From assembly GCA_963678675.1 (NCBI GenBank), contig OY783197.1, positions 9,241,647 through 9,305,646 of the forward strand: a stretch of 64,000 bases of DNA, in the 5' to 3' direction. Positions within the stretch are counted from its first letter, which is position 1; every line of letters starts with the position of its first letter. Positions 20,528 to 30,958 of the stretch are shown in pieces. The position numbers and the translations under genes are program-made. A model generated the notes under the pieces. That model ran no database searches, was not told the DNA's origin, and was given only the letters and a program-made list of their open reading frames with translations. This DNA comes from Xiphydria camelus (taxonomy: Eukaryota > Arthropoda > Insecta > Hymenoptera > Xiphydriidae).

Positions 20528-22538
20528 TTAGGATTCCCTGTGTCTTAACTTTGAACGGGAACGGGAACGGCGGACGGGAGCGGCAACGGAAAAGTTTATA
20601 AATCACGCTTATCACTCACGCGGCGAGGCTCACTATTATCGCAACCTAAGTAACGCACTAATCTAGATATCATCTGTACATCGGTCGCAACAGCGAGGTA
20701 GGCGGTAGATATGTTTTGGTGAATGGGGGTTATGAATGCCTTCGCAGTCCCACACATTTCCCTCAAAACTACCTCTCAGTGTATCTAATTGTAAACCACG
20801 GCTACATCACGGAATTACTGTATCTCTTTGAATCCAATATCACCAGTAATATTGTGTGAGTGCAGTATTAAATCATTGCAACTAACCGATACGGTTTAAA
20901 TCCATCACTCTAGGTTTTCGGTCACTATTCGTGTCACGCAGTAGTGCCTTCGGGATTTATGACCTCGAGGAGATCTACCATATGTCCGCGATCAAAGCAC
21001 CCATAGCAAAATTGCGAGTTTTGCATGAGCACCCCTGTGGGTCTCCTCGTCCAATAGAATCACCGGAGAAGCGTGATGCGCATGCGTAGTCATCCGCGAG
21101 TGTTGGCGTCGTCAGCAAGTTCAGATCGGTTTCAATACCATTTCATTTATGAATTATGAATTCAGAGACGGAATTCATCATGTGAATTCCGACACCTTGC
21201 CGCACACATATCTTAAGAATTCTGTTAGATCAGTATTCTCGTGTTTCTCGGCTAGCGAGCATCGTTGATCGGTATGGAAGACGAATTGATACTTATCGCA
21301 CTACTTTTAGCTATTTATTTTTTTAAAAAACGCAAATGAATACACTGGATTCACCCTCTTAGGGCTGGTTTTACCAATGCCAAGTTATACCTAGAATAAG
21401 TATACCAAGAATAAATTTATACTTTCTCTCTCTCTCTCTTCTTTATACCTGGTATAAAGCGCAGGCGTTTTACCAGCTCCAAGTTTGCCTGGGATAACTA
21501 CCTATTCCAGGTATAAGCGTCGGCCATCCAAAATTATTTTTAGGTTGGTAGTAAGAAGTACGTATTGCGCATGACAATTGGTCGTTTTGACAGCTGTTCC
21601 GGCGCGATAAATGAAATTCGGAGTTGTTTATTCTCAGTATAACCTAACTTTTTGTTTGACATCTTTATTCTTTCATGACATAATCACAACCTGATGGTGT
21701 TGATAAATTGTTATTAATTTTGAAGTAGAGTTGATTGATGTACTAGTTTTTTGAATCACTATCTGATGATGACATTGACGTATTACCAAGAATCAGAAAT
21801 CCGAAGAAAATACGTGCCCAGTAAATAAAAGATCTATAACAATATATTTATATTTTCGTAACAATAACTTTTATTTTCGAGTCGTCGATAAAAGCATCAG
21901 GTAGAAAACACGTCCAAACATTCGATATCTCACCAACAAGAATGTGTTCAGTCTAAAAAAAAACTATAAGGGTCGTCAATAATAGTAATTACAACGTAAA
22001 ATTCACCATTTGATCAAAATCTCGTATCGGACAAAATATATTCTAAAATCTATAAATTTTTTAATCGCTACAACTTAATATTTATCACGCTGTGACATTA
22101 CTCGGAGATTACATAGAGCGGTACAATGCTATCGTCTTTTAAAGTATACGCGACCCTATCTAAAAAGTATACGAAGAGCGTTGTACGACTTGATGTCTAG
22201 TGCCGAGATATCTTACAAAAGTGTATCAATGCAAATCTAAAATTTTTTCATATTCTACATCGTACGACGGATGTATCACTTCTGCTCCTGAAAACTCTGC
22301 AATCACGCGAATTGAAGAAAGGTATAATCTTTACCTAGATAAACTTAAATGTTACTTATAGAAGACAATGCAATGGTAGATGACTTCTTTGGTTGATATT
22401 ATTGGATACCGTTGAGATTCTCGCGATTAGAGACCCGCGTGCGTAAATTTTAAATTTAAACTTGCATTTTCTGAGTGAAAGAGCGAAGAGAGAAAACAAA
22501 ATTTTCCCGACGTTTCTATGAGCTTCTATCGTCCTATT

Positions 22539-22676
22539 TGTAGTGTATGAGTGGCCGAGCGGGGCAGCACTGGAGAGAGAGAGCTAAGATGGCGGAGCGG
22601 GTAGAGTAGGACGATTGTACAGAGGAAGAGAATAAAGATTGTTAGCTCACGACAGTAGCCGAGCGTGCATTTTACA
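22539..22676 (+). repeat. 5' LTR of the Mag-type element
   Basis: 138 bp, TGTAGTG...TTTTACA, identical to 26904-27041; it contains GAATAAAGATT, a likely polyadenylation signal. Confidence 0.92.
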
Positions 22677-22677
22677 T

Positions 22678-22688
22678 TGGCGACGAGG
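22678..22688 (+). promoter_or_regulatory. Primer-binding site, tRNA-Ser type
   Basis: TGGCGACGAGG one base after the LTR equals, from memory, the complement of the tRNA-Ser(GCT) 3' end with CCA. Confidence 0.65.
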
Positions 22689-22879
22689 TGAAAAAAAAAA
22701 ATCGTGATTATAGCCAGTGAGCGAAAAGTGAATCTGAGCAAGGGAAAGAGGAGAGAAAAGAAGCTGAAACGACCGTTGCGACACGAGAGCCGTTGTGCCA
22801 CGTGGGAAATTAGAGCGGATCAGTAGAGCCGTTGACGCTAACCGTGGATTCCAGGGAATTAGAAAAGACAGGCGACGAA

Positions 22880-25800
22880 ATGGGGGACGGGGACTCCAAG
22901 AGAATTCCAAATTTTAACCCGAACGAAGATCAGTCAGGAGTTTCTCAAAGATGGGAAAGATGGGTGCGTGGTTTCGAATTGCTGGTGACCAGTAAAGGCA
23001 TCACAGACAAAGAAAAGACAAAAGCGATGATGCTACACTACGGTGGATTCGAGCTGCAGGACGTGTTTTATTCAATCCCGGGAGCAGACACAATCGAGGA
23101 GGGTGAAGATGCGTATGAGAAAACGAAAACTGCGTTGACAAATTATTTCAAACCTAGACTGAACATAACCTTCGAGAGACACGTGTTTCGCTCGATGGCT
23201 CAAACACCGACGGAATCGATGGGACAATATGTGACACGGCTAAGACAACAGGCCAAATATTGTTCGTTTGCATCAGATGACACAGAAATTAGAGACCAAA
23301 TAATCGAGAAGTGTCATCAATCGAAAATAAGGAAACGTGCCCTCGAAATAGAAGCAGCAACGTTGGAAGACATCATGAAAATCGCAAGAGCGATTGAAGC
23401 AACATCTGCGCAAGTCAAGCAGATGGAAGGAGAAACAGTGGCCAAAATTTCAACAAGAAACGGTCTGCAGAACAATAAAAATAAAGAAGAGATCCAATGC
23501 CATCGGTGCGGATTCAAGGGGCATTTGCAGTCAGATGAAAAGTGTCCAGCAAAAGGGAAAACCTGTAACAAGTGCAATAAGACGGGCCATTTTGCAAGAA
23601 TGTGCAAAACAAGATACACAGAAGAAACCGGAAGCAGTCGTGAGGGTCATGGGTCAAAGAGAGAAGCAGAGCGACAGCCCAGCAGATTGCAGCGGAGACA
23701 ACACAGCACGGTGAGAGAAGTCGACGACGCGGAAGAAGAGGACCAATACGCGTTTGGAATATCAGTAGATGCAATAAGGGATGAAAGGCTTGTAACAGCA
23801 ATAGTAGGTAAAGTGCCAGTCAGGTTTGTAGTTGATTCAGGCGCGTCATGCAACATTGTCGACGAGGAAACGTGGAAAGAGTGCAAAAGGAAAAAAATAG
23901 TCTGTGAGTCAACCAAAGGATCTAGGAAAAAAGTATTCGCGTACGGACAAAAGGAGCAATTAAAATTACTCGGAGAGTTTTCTTGTAAAGTAACCATCGG
24001 CAAGAAAGAAGTTAGGGCAAAATTTTTAGTACTAGCTGGAAAAGGAAAACCATTATTGGGTTACGAAACAGCTTTCGATCTGGGAGTATTGAAGATTGGG
24101 CGTGACTTACAAATTAATAATTTAAAGAGCGTAGAGTCAAGAAAGGAATTATTCAGTGGAATTGGGAAATTGAAAAACGTTAAACTGAAATTAAACATAG
24201 ACCCAAACCACCCACCAGTTGCGCAACCATTGAGGAGAACACCTCTCTCATTACAAGAAAAACTAAAAAAGGCAGTCAAGGATTTAATTCAATTAGATAT
24301 TGTTGAAGAAGTAGAAGGTCCAACTCCGTGGGTTTCACCAGTAGTACCGATAGAAAAAAAAAACGGAAGTCTGAGAGTTTGTGTCGACATGAGAGTGGCG
24401 AATAAAGCAATAATTAGGGAGAGATATCCACTTCCGGTATGGGAAGAGTTGATAATTAAAGTCAGAGGGGCCACACTATTCAGCACGCTGGATGCAAATA
24501 ATGCGTATTATCAGATAGAACTGGAGGAACCTTCTCGATCGATTACGACATTTGGCACCTGCTTCGGTACATTCAGATTTAAAAGATTGTTTTTCGGGGT
24601 TAATAGCGCGCCGGAGAAATTTCAGCAGCTAATGGTCGAACTATTGAAAGGTTTAAAAGGAGTAATAAATTTTTTTGATGATTTTTTAGTTTTCGGAGAA
24701 ACAGAAGCTCAACACGGAGAACGACTAGAAGCAGTCTTACAGAGATTAGAGGAAAATAGAATGACTTTAAACAAAGAGAAATGCCGTTTCCAACAAAAAG
24801 AAGTAACCTTTTTGGGATTCAAACTGTCAGGAGAGGGAGTTCGGCCAACAGAGTCAAAAGTAGAAGCAGTAAAGAATTTTAGACTACCTAACTCAGCGGA
24901 GGAAGTTCGAAGTTTTCTAGGCCTTGTAAATTTCAACGGGCATTTTATACCGGAACTAGCGACAATAAGCGAACCCCTAAGACGATTAACGCGCAAGTCA
25001 ACAAAATTCATGTGGGGGGAAGAACAAGAATTAGCTTTTAAGGAATTAAAAAAGAGACTAGCGTCCGCTGAGACACTCGGAATATTCAACAAAGACGCGA
25101 AAACCAGAGTAATAGCAGATGCAAGCCCAGTAGGCCTGGGAGCAGTTTTGACACAGCTGGGACCTACGGGTTGGAGAATTATCTGCTATGGCAATCACGG
25201 CCTATCAGACTGTGAACGTAGATATTCACAAACAGAAAAAGAAGCACTGGCCTTGGTTTGGGCATGTGAAAGATTTCATTATTGGATTTACGGTAGAGAA
25301 TTCGAATTAGTGACCGATCACAAAGCGTTAGAATGTATCTTTGGCACCAGATCAAAACCGTGCGCACGAATTGAACGATGGGTTCTGAGACTACAAGATT
25401 ATAATTATAAAGTTAAGTACGAAAAAGGGACATCAAACATTGCGGACCCATTGTCGAGATTATTGGAAAAGGAAGGAAAGTCTGCCAATGATTCCGTAAT
25501 GGTTGAACATCATATCAACGCGGTAATAACGGAAGGAATTCCTCGAGCTCTAAGTCGGGAAATAATAGAAGGAGAATCCTCGAAAGACCCAGTATTAATA
25601 GGAGTAAGGAGAGCATTGAAGTCGGATAACTGGTCGACCTTAACGAGTTCGAAATTCAGGATATTAAAAGATGAACTTTGCATTTATGGTGATATAGTTT
25701 TGAGAGGGACTAGAATTGTAATACCAAAGAGCCTTCAAAGTAGAGTTTTAAGTCTAGCACACGAAGGCCACCCAGGAATAGTTGCAATGAAAGCGAGGTT

Positions 25801-26875
25801 AAGATCCAAAGTTTGGTGGGACGTTATTGATAAAGACGCGGAAAACTATGTCAAAACATGTAAAGGCTGCCAATTAGTACAGAAATCAGTCTTAGTAAAC
25901 CCGATATCACGTAACTGCTTACCTCAAGGCCGTTGGGAAAGTTTAGCTATGGACTTGCTAGGTCCTATGCCATCGGGCGATGAAATCCTAGTTCTAGTCG
26001 ATTATTATTCGAGATTCTATGAGGTCGAAATTATGAGAACCACGACTGCGTCCCAAGTAATTGCGAGATTGGATGTAATTTTTGCACGATTCGGATATCC
26101 AAACATAATTGTATGCGATAATGGACCACCGTTTAACAGTAAGGAATTAGCAAACTATGCGGAAATAAAAGGATTTAAAATAGCGCATTCAACACCATTC
26201 TGGCCTCAAGGCAATGGGGAAGTTGAGCGGCAAAACAGAAGTATATTGAAACGCCTAAAAATTGCCCACTCAGAAAAGAAAGACTGGAAGGTAGAACTGT
26301 ACGATTATCTGTTAATGTATCGATCGACGCCACACTCAGTGACGGGTAAAACTCCTTCAGAGCTGTTATTCAATAGGAACATTAAATGTAAATTGCCAGT
26401 GATATCCACACAGTTTGAGTTAGACGAAGAGGTTCGAGAAAGAGATGCGTGGCATAAATTAAAGGGCAAAGATTATTTCGATTCCAAAAACAAAGCCAAA
26501 GAATCAGACGTAAGCCCGGGAGACGCTGTACTAGTCAGACAAGCGAGACAAGATAAGTTAAGCACGGAATATAATCCGACTACATTTAATGTAACGGATA
26601 GACACAACAACACAGTCACTATCACATCACCACAGGGTGCGTCGTACAAGAGAAATGTTAGCCAAGTAAAGAAGTTTGTTGACGATCAAACAGACCAGGA
26701 TAGGAGTTTAAACACAACCGAAAAGACAGCTGGGGAGGAAAGCCCAAATCAACCAATTAGTATTAACAGCCCTTTACGTCCTAGCGTTAATGCTGAGCCT
26801 AGACGAAGTAACCGAGAGCGAAGGGTTCCAGAGCGCTTTAAGGATTTCATTATGTCTAAGGAAAATAGCAAGTAA
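22880..26875 (+). CDS. Gag-pol polyprotein of the Mag-type element
   Basis: 1331 residues from the first ATG in frame (22880); the frame is open upstream to 22832 but without ATG. Order: capsid-like region, two zinc knuckles (CHRCGFKGHLQSDEKC and CNKCNKTGHFARMC), protease VVDSGAS with catalytic Asp near residue 319, RT with FFDDFLV at about 598-604 (the usual YxDD Tyr replaced by Phe), RNase H (DASPVGLGAVL, TDHKALECIF), integrase zinc site (HEGHPG..CKGCQ) and D,D-E core (AMDLLGPM, CDNGPPF, GNGEVERQNRS). No stop or frameshift. It sits in + orientation inside the palindrome's left arm. Confidence 0.92.
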   Translation: MGDGDSKRIPNFNPNEDQSGVSQRWERWVRGFELLVTSKGITDKEKTKAMMLHYGGFELQDVFYSIPGADTIEEGEDAYEKTKTALTNYFKPRLNITFERHVFRSMAQTPTESMGQYVTRLRQQAKYCSFASDDTEIRDQIIEKCHQSKIRKRALEIEAATLEDIMKIARAIEATSAQVKQMEGETVAKISTRNGLQNNKNKEEIQCHRCGFKGHLQSDEKCPAKGKTCNKCNKTGHFARMCKTRYTEETGSSREGHGSKREAERQPSRLQRRQHSTVREVDDAEEEDQYAFGISVDAIRDERLVTAIVGKVPVRFVVDSGASCNIVDEETWKECKRKKIVCESTKGSRKKVFAYGQKEQLKLLGEFSCKVTIGKKEVRAKFLVLAGKGKPLLGYETAFDLGVLKIGRDLQINNLKSVESRKELFSGIGKLKNVKLKLNIDPNHPPVAQPLRRTPLSLQEKLKKAVKDLIQLDIVEEVEGPTPWVSPVVPIEKKNGSLRVCVDMRVANKAIIRERYPLPVWEELIIKVRGATLFSTLDANNAYYQIELEEPSRSITTFGTCFGTFRFKRLFFGVNSAPEKFQQLMVELLKGLKGVINFFDDFLVFGETEAQHGERLEAVLQRLEENRMTLNKEKCRFQQKEVTFLGFKLSGEGVRPTESKVEAVKNFRLPNSAEEVRSFLGLVNFNGHFIPELATISEPLRRLTRKSTKFMWGEEQELAFKELKKRLASAETLGIFNKDAKTRVIADASPVGLGAVLTQLGPTGWRIICYGNHGLSDCERRYSQTEKEALALVWACERFHYWIYGREFELVTDHKALECIFGTRSKPCARIERWVLRLQDYNYKVKYEKGTSNIADPLSRLLEKEGKSANDSVMVEHHINAVITEGIPRALSREIIEGESSKDPVLIGVRRALKSDNWSTLTSSKFRILKDELCIYGDIVLRGTRIVIPKSLQSRVLSLAHEGHPGIVAMKARLRSKVWWDVIDKDAENYVKTCKGCQLVQKSVLVNPISRNCLPQGRWESLAMDLLGPMPSGDEILVLVDYYSRFYEVEIMRTTTASQVIARLDVIFARFGYPNIIVCDNGPPFNSKELANYAEIKGFKIAHSTPFWPQGNGEVERQNRSILKRLKIAHSEKKDWKVELYDYLLMYRSTPHSVTGKTPSELLFNRNIKCKLPVISTQFELDEEVRERDAWHKLKGKDYFDSKNKAKESDVSPGDAVLVRQARQDKLSTEYNPTTFNVTDRHNNTVTITSPQGASYKRNVSQVKKFVDDQTDQDRSLNTTEKTAGEESPNQPISINSPLRPSVNAEPRRSNRERRVPERFKDFIMSKENSK

Positions 26876-26903
26876 GCAATTCAAATTGTTAAGAGAAGAC
26901 GGA

Positions 26904-27041
26904 TGTAGTGTATGAGTGGCCGAGCGGGGCAGCACTGGAGAGAGAGAGCTAAGATGGCGGAGCGGGTAGAGTAGGACGATTGTACAGAGGAAGAGAATAA
27001 AGATTGTTAGCTCACGACAGTAGCCGAGCGTGCATTTTACA
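26904..27041 (+). repeat. 3' LTR of the Mag-type element
   Basis: 138 bp, identical to the 5' LTR; preceded by a purine-rich AAGAGAAGACGGA stretch that may be the polypurine tract. Confidence 0.92.
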
Positions 27042-27285
27042 CTATTAAAAAAGAACTATAATCTAAAATGTGTCGCGCGAAATTACCTCGCAGGGAAAGA
27101 CTTATTTATAAAAAAAGAAGAGAGATCTATTAATTTTGATTCTCCAGAGCTCTGACTCAGATAAAATTATAATCATGATTTAATCTCACGCGTGGAAAGG
27201 AAGGCTACAATAGCCGTTCCTCGGAGCACCGTCCGACGCGAAAATGCTGCGACCTAGAGAACTTGAGCATCATCGAGTTCTTAAT

Positions 27286-27492
27286 CTAGAACGAATCATC
27301 GAACGTCAACGTCGCGGTGGAACTTCTACTGTCCGGCGATTGCATTGCGATATATCGTTTCCGTAAGATCTCTTGAAGGTCGTTGCAAGAGCTATTTTCT
27401 TGTTTGGCTTGCAAATGTCTCCCACCCGGCGATCTGAAAAACACGTTTAAAAGCCCACTGCGAACAAAATCAATCCTTCGCAGCCACGACAT
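27286..27492 (-). CDS. Unknown palindrome-arm exon, left copy (MSWLRRIDF)
   Basis: A 68-residue minus-strand frame with MSWLRRIDFVRSGLLNVFF, then RSPGG and a Gln/Ser-rich tail. It reads on from an upstream RIVR-like codon run behind a possible acceptor. The right arm holds the same frame at 30752-30958 with only a few substitutions, both open. No family recognised. With the 27555-27758 frame it may form a small spliced gene replacing the transposase C-terminus. Confidence 0.4.
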   Translation of the reverse strand: MSWLRRIDFVRSGLLNVFFRSPGGRHLQAKQENSSCNDLQEILRKRYIAMQSPDSRSSTATLTFDDSF

Positions 27493-27554
27493 TCTGACAA
27501 TGCGATACTCGTCTTTGATCCTGGCGAATTAAAAGTTTACCGCGATAAAATTGT

Positions 27555-27758
27555 TTAATCGTACCTTGTGACGAGTTTCAATTTGACTTTGTCGATGTTT
27601 TTCAGTATGTCGCCCATTGATTTCTGGGAGATCAGTGGCGGTTTATGCCGATCGACGAACTTATAGTCCTGTAAACTAGCTCTCCTCATGATGTTAGGAG
27701 TCGTCGGAGGTTGCAGAGGTGACGGCATATAATAATAACTAATTAAAAGTTTTAACAT
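27555..27758 (-). CDS. Unknown palindrome-arm exon, left copy (MPSPLQPPTTPN)
   Basis: The minus-strand frame contains MPSPLQPPTTPNIMRRASLQ and SMGDILKNIDKVKLKLVTRYD; TACCTTGTGACG on the + strand gives a donor (ACAAGGTACG) right at the Arg-Tyr codons. The right-arm copy (about 30519-30690) has lost the frame by an in-frame stop. Function unknown. Confidence 0.4.
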   Translation of the reverse strand: MLKLLISYYYMPSPLQPPTTPNIMRRASLQDYKFVDRHKPPLISQKSMGDILKNIDKVKLKLVTRYD

Positions 27759-27779
27759 TATGATAAAAACGATTACCTA

Positions 27780-28136
27780 CGGTAATTACCATTGATCCCG
27801 AAGCAAGAAATCTTAAAGTTGGCAATAATTTCGTTGCTGGCTGAATTGCTGCATTTCTTTGCGACCTTGAAGCAATGCGATGTCGTATTTGTCCCAATAA
27901 TCTCTGACAGGTTTGTTTTTCCAGACGAAATCAAGTGAAGAATTCTACATCATTGTATTCTTCGAAATAGTCAACTCTGGAATGGTTTTGTATTAGATTT
28001 GGTTATAAATTAGTAGGTATAGGTATCCTTTATTTACTTACCGGGCACGTATTTTCCTACGATTTCTCATTCTTTGTAAGTTGTCAATTTCATCATCAGA
28101 TGATGATTCGAAAACTGGCACATCAATCAACTCCAT
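27780..28136 (-). pseudogene. Harbinger transposase N-terminal exons, decayed
   Basis: Minus-strand exon 1 (28042-28136) encodes MELIDVPVFESSSDDEIDNL and ends RRKIRAR at donor CG|GTAAGT. Exon 2 starts at 27976 (acceptor TTCCAG) with YFEEYNDVEFF, then an in-frame TGA (27933-27931), then FRLEK, LLGQIRHRIA, RFLASGSM and ITVG. This is the conserved N-terminal part of Harbinger transposases. The catalytic part is absent; the frame runs into unrelated sequence. Confidence 0.75.
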
Positions 28137-28990
28137 TTCACAACCAATAACAATTATTATGATTCTGTCACGGTTCTGATTCTGTCATGGAAGAATAAAG
28201 ATGCAAACAAAAAGTTAGGTTATATCGAGGATAGCTAGCTTATCCAGCGCTGAAACTGCCGGATAAGCTATCCCTGCATTTATTCCAAAGTTTATCCTAT
28301 TCCAGACTTATACCATCGTGGTAAAACGCTTGCGGACTGGTTATTCTCAGTATAGCGCTATACTGAGAATAAGCAGTGCGCAAGCGTTTTACCACGATGG
28401 TATAAGGGCCGGTTTTACCAACACGGTAGGTTTGTTCCAGCAGGAGTCAGAGACTGTCAGCGGACGTCAGGCGCATGCGCATTAAGATTCTCGCGTTCCA
28501 ACAAGAAGTACGTGACAGTCACTGATTCCAAATCCGCTGTTCCAGCAGGAGTCAGACGAGTTTGCTGACAGTCAGAAAAGTTTGCGGATTGTCAGGAAAC
28601 TTTCAGTCCGACGCATGCGTACTAGCTGCTCGTATGAATGAGGGCGGGTTTTACAAACACAGTATAAACGCGGTATAGCGCTATACTGAGAATAACCAGC
28701 ACGCAAGCGTTTTACAAGTATGGTATAAGGCTGGAGAAATAGATTAATTCAAAATAACTGTCCTAATTTGTTGTAGGATATTGTGTACACCCTGGTCGAA
28801 GTAAAACTGCCCCCCCCCCCCTCTATTAATTTGTTAATTGTTATTTGTACTGTTGAAAAACCGAATCCATTATTTCTGCTATAGATGTTGATGCTAATGT
28901 TAGAAATTTGAATGAGTAATTAATATGTAGAGTACCTATAATAGAAACATTTTGCAAAAGTAACCAGAAGAAGAATCCGTGGCCCCGGGT

Positions 28991-29207
28991 GTACACCCGG
29001 GTTCACGGAATCTGAACATAATGACTTTTGAAAATGTAATTTTAAAACGTAACAGCCAATTAGCAATTAAATGTCAAACTTTTATTAGCTAATGCGGCTT
29101 TTGCCCTGGCTAATGAAAGCATGATAATTAATTATTCATTGGTTAGTATATTGAAATATGACATTTTGAAAAGTCACTATGTTCAAAATCCGTGAACCCG
29201 GGTGTAC
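28991..29207. mobile_element. GTACACCCGGG-family MITE, full copy
   Basis: Inverted copy of 15334-15550 inside AGGTTTGTTCC copy 3. Confidence 0.7.
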
Positions 29208-29389
29208 ATGGCAAGCCAGGTATCAGATCTACACGGTTATCTATGGAATCCGTTATTTCTCCCCTTTACAATACATATTCCATGTATAACGGTATTTATT
29301 AAGCTGGCCACTGCGGGGATGGCTTACTCCGATCCGTCCGGCAATTAGCGTTCTGTGAAGGACGTGAGATTGTAAGTATAGTCTGTTAA

Positions 29390-29920
29390 GTAAGAGCGTG
29401 TGCGGCGTTATTCATGAAGACATTATTAAACAATGTTTCTTTCGACATATACATACGTTTGATATGGTCGAAGGCAATGCACAATTTGGTTAATAATGAG
29501 TTCAATTACCACCATCGATTATTGCTTGACATCTCCAAGGCATACTATCCATCAAATTTTCAGCGTATTTATGGGGAAGTGCCTTCCAAATGTGTCGAAT
29601 TTCTCGGGATAGCTGCTTCACAGTGAAGACACGTTTTCGTCCAAGCTTCTGCTTGTTTATGAAAACGTGTTCACTGTGAAGTAGCATCCTGAGAAATTCG
29701 ACGCGTTTGGAAGGCACTTCCCCGCGAATACGTCGAAAAATGGGTGGATACTATGCCTCGGGGATGCCAAGTGATTGTCGATGGTGGTGATTGGACTCAT
29801 TATTACCATAATTGCGCATTGCCTTGGAACATGTCAAACGTATGTACGTGGAAAAAAACATTGTTGAATAATTTCTTTATGAATAATGCCATACACACGC
29901 TCTTACTTAACTGACTGTAC
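29390..29920. pseudogene. Palindromic Tc1-like transposase fragment, copy in element 3
   Basis: The minus strand 29502-29717 ends with WKALPHKYAENLMDSMPWRC and QAII..GGN, the C-terminus of a Tc1-type transposase. The two arms meet near 29645. Only this C-terminal piece is present. Confidence 0.65.
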
Positions 29921-30751
29921 GTTTGCAACCCTTGTTCGCCAAACCGTATTACCTTTCTATTGTTTGTACCTGAGTTTTCATCCATATTTTTGTTACACTA
30001 CTCTAGTAGTGTATAAAACAAAATAACAATAACCTTAGTCGAAAATTAAAAAGGTTAGATTTGCTCTCTTCTAAAATTAATTACTGTCGTCACCACTAGA
30101 GTACAGTGCGTTCGGTGTTCCAACAGAAATCCCTGACTAGTCAAAGTCCGCACATGCGCACTACGTACAAATCACCAACTGTCAGGGATTAGTCACGGAT
30201 TCTCTGCTGGAACAAACCTGGTATAAACGCCGTATAGCGCTATACTGAGAATAACCTGTACGCAAGCGTTTTACCACGATGGTATAAGTCTGGAATAGGA
30301 TAAACTTTGGAATAAATGCAGGGATAGCTTATCCGGCAGTTTCAGCGCTGGATAAGCTAGCTATCCTCGGGATAACCTAACTTTTTGTTTGCGTCTTTAT
30401 TATTCCGTACCAACCTTATTACCAACTTTAAGATTTCTTGCTTTGGGATACATGCTAATTACTGTAGGTAATCGTTTTTATCATAATGTTAAAACTTTTA
30501 ATTAGTTATTATTATATGCCGCCACCTCTGCAACCTCCGACGACTCCTAACATTCCGAGAAGTGCTAGTTCACAGGACTAAAAGTTCGTCGATCGGCATA
30601 AACCGCCACTGATCTCCCAAAAATCAATGGGTGACATACTGAAAAACATCGACAAAGTCAAATTGAAACTCGTCACAAGGTACGATTAAACACTTTTATC
30701 CCGGTAAACTTTTAATTCACCAGGAACAAAGAGGAGTTTCGCATTGTCAGA

Positions 30752-30958
30752 ATGTCGTGGCTGCGAAGGATTGATTTTGTTCACAGTGGGCTTTTAAACG
30801 TGTTTTTCAGATCGCCGGGTGGGAGACCTTTGCGAGCCAAACGAGAAAATAGCTCTTACAACGACCTTCAAGAGATCTTACGGAAACGATATATCGCAAT
30901 GCAATCGCCGGACAGTAGAAATTCCACCGCGACGTTGACGTTCGATAATTCGTTCTAG
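30752..30958 (+). CDS. Unknown palindrome-arm exon, right copy (MSWLRRIDF)
   Basis: A 68-residue frame nearly identical to the minus-strand 27286-27492 frame, still open. It is preceded (30721 on) by an in-frame run after a CACCAGGAACAAAG stretch. Family unknown. Confidence 0.4.
   Translation: MSWLRRIDFVHSGLLNVFFRSPGGRPLRAKRENSSYNDLQEILRKRYIAMQSPDSRNSTATLTFDNSF

Larger units (their letters stand above)
19673..20609. mobile_element. DNA element with GCGATTTATAAACT ends, TAT target duplication
   Basis: The ends read AGCGYGATTTATAAACTYTT in inverted orientation with TAT on each side (19670-19672, 20610-20612). Both subterminal zones are CCGTTCCCG-rich on one strand and CGGGAACGG-rich on the other; inner copies of the same end occur near 19748 and 20360. 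Two smaller MITEs are nested. No coding frame recognised. Confidence 0.6.
19925..21145. repeat. Inverted repeat pair of about 165 bp
   Basis: 19925-20090 and 20975-21145 are inverted copies (TTCTATTGGACGAGGAGACC appears with slight change). One copy lies inside the previous element and one outside, so the two are independent or were separated by insertion. Confidence 0.55.
22539..27041 (+). mobile_element. Mag-type Ty3/gypsy retrotransposon, apparently intact
   Basis: Two 138-bp LTRs, identical by eye, flank a single gag-pol frame. The target duplication is CTATT (22534-22538, 27042-27046), and the inverted arm at about 31200 shows the empty site. The primer site fits tRNA-Ser. Very short LTRs, a fused gag-pol frame and a tRNA-Ser primer are features of the Mag clade. 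All required parts are present, so it may be active or was until recently. Confidence 0.92.
28428..30219. mobile_element. AGGTTTGTTCC-terminus DNA transposon, copy 3 (uninterrupted)
   Basis: 1792 bp, ends AGGTTTGTTCCAGCAG inverted, flanked by GGT (28425-28427 and 30220-30222). The unfilled site AACACGGTATAAACG is seen at about 63321. It is the near-identical inverted counterpart of copy 2, so it shows what copy 2 looked like before insertions. It holds a GTACACCCGGG MITE (28991-29207) and the Tc1 fragment palindrome (about 29390-29920, minus-strand KRVFTVKQLSREI..SMPWRCQAII). No functional transposase. Confidence 0.82.
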
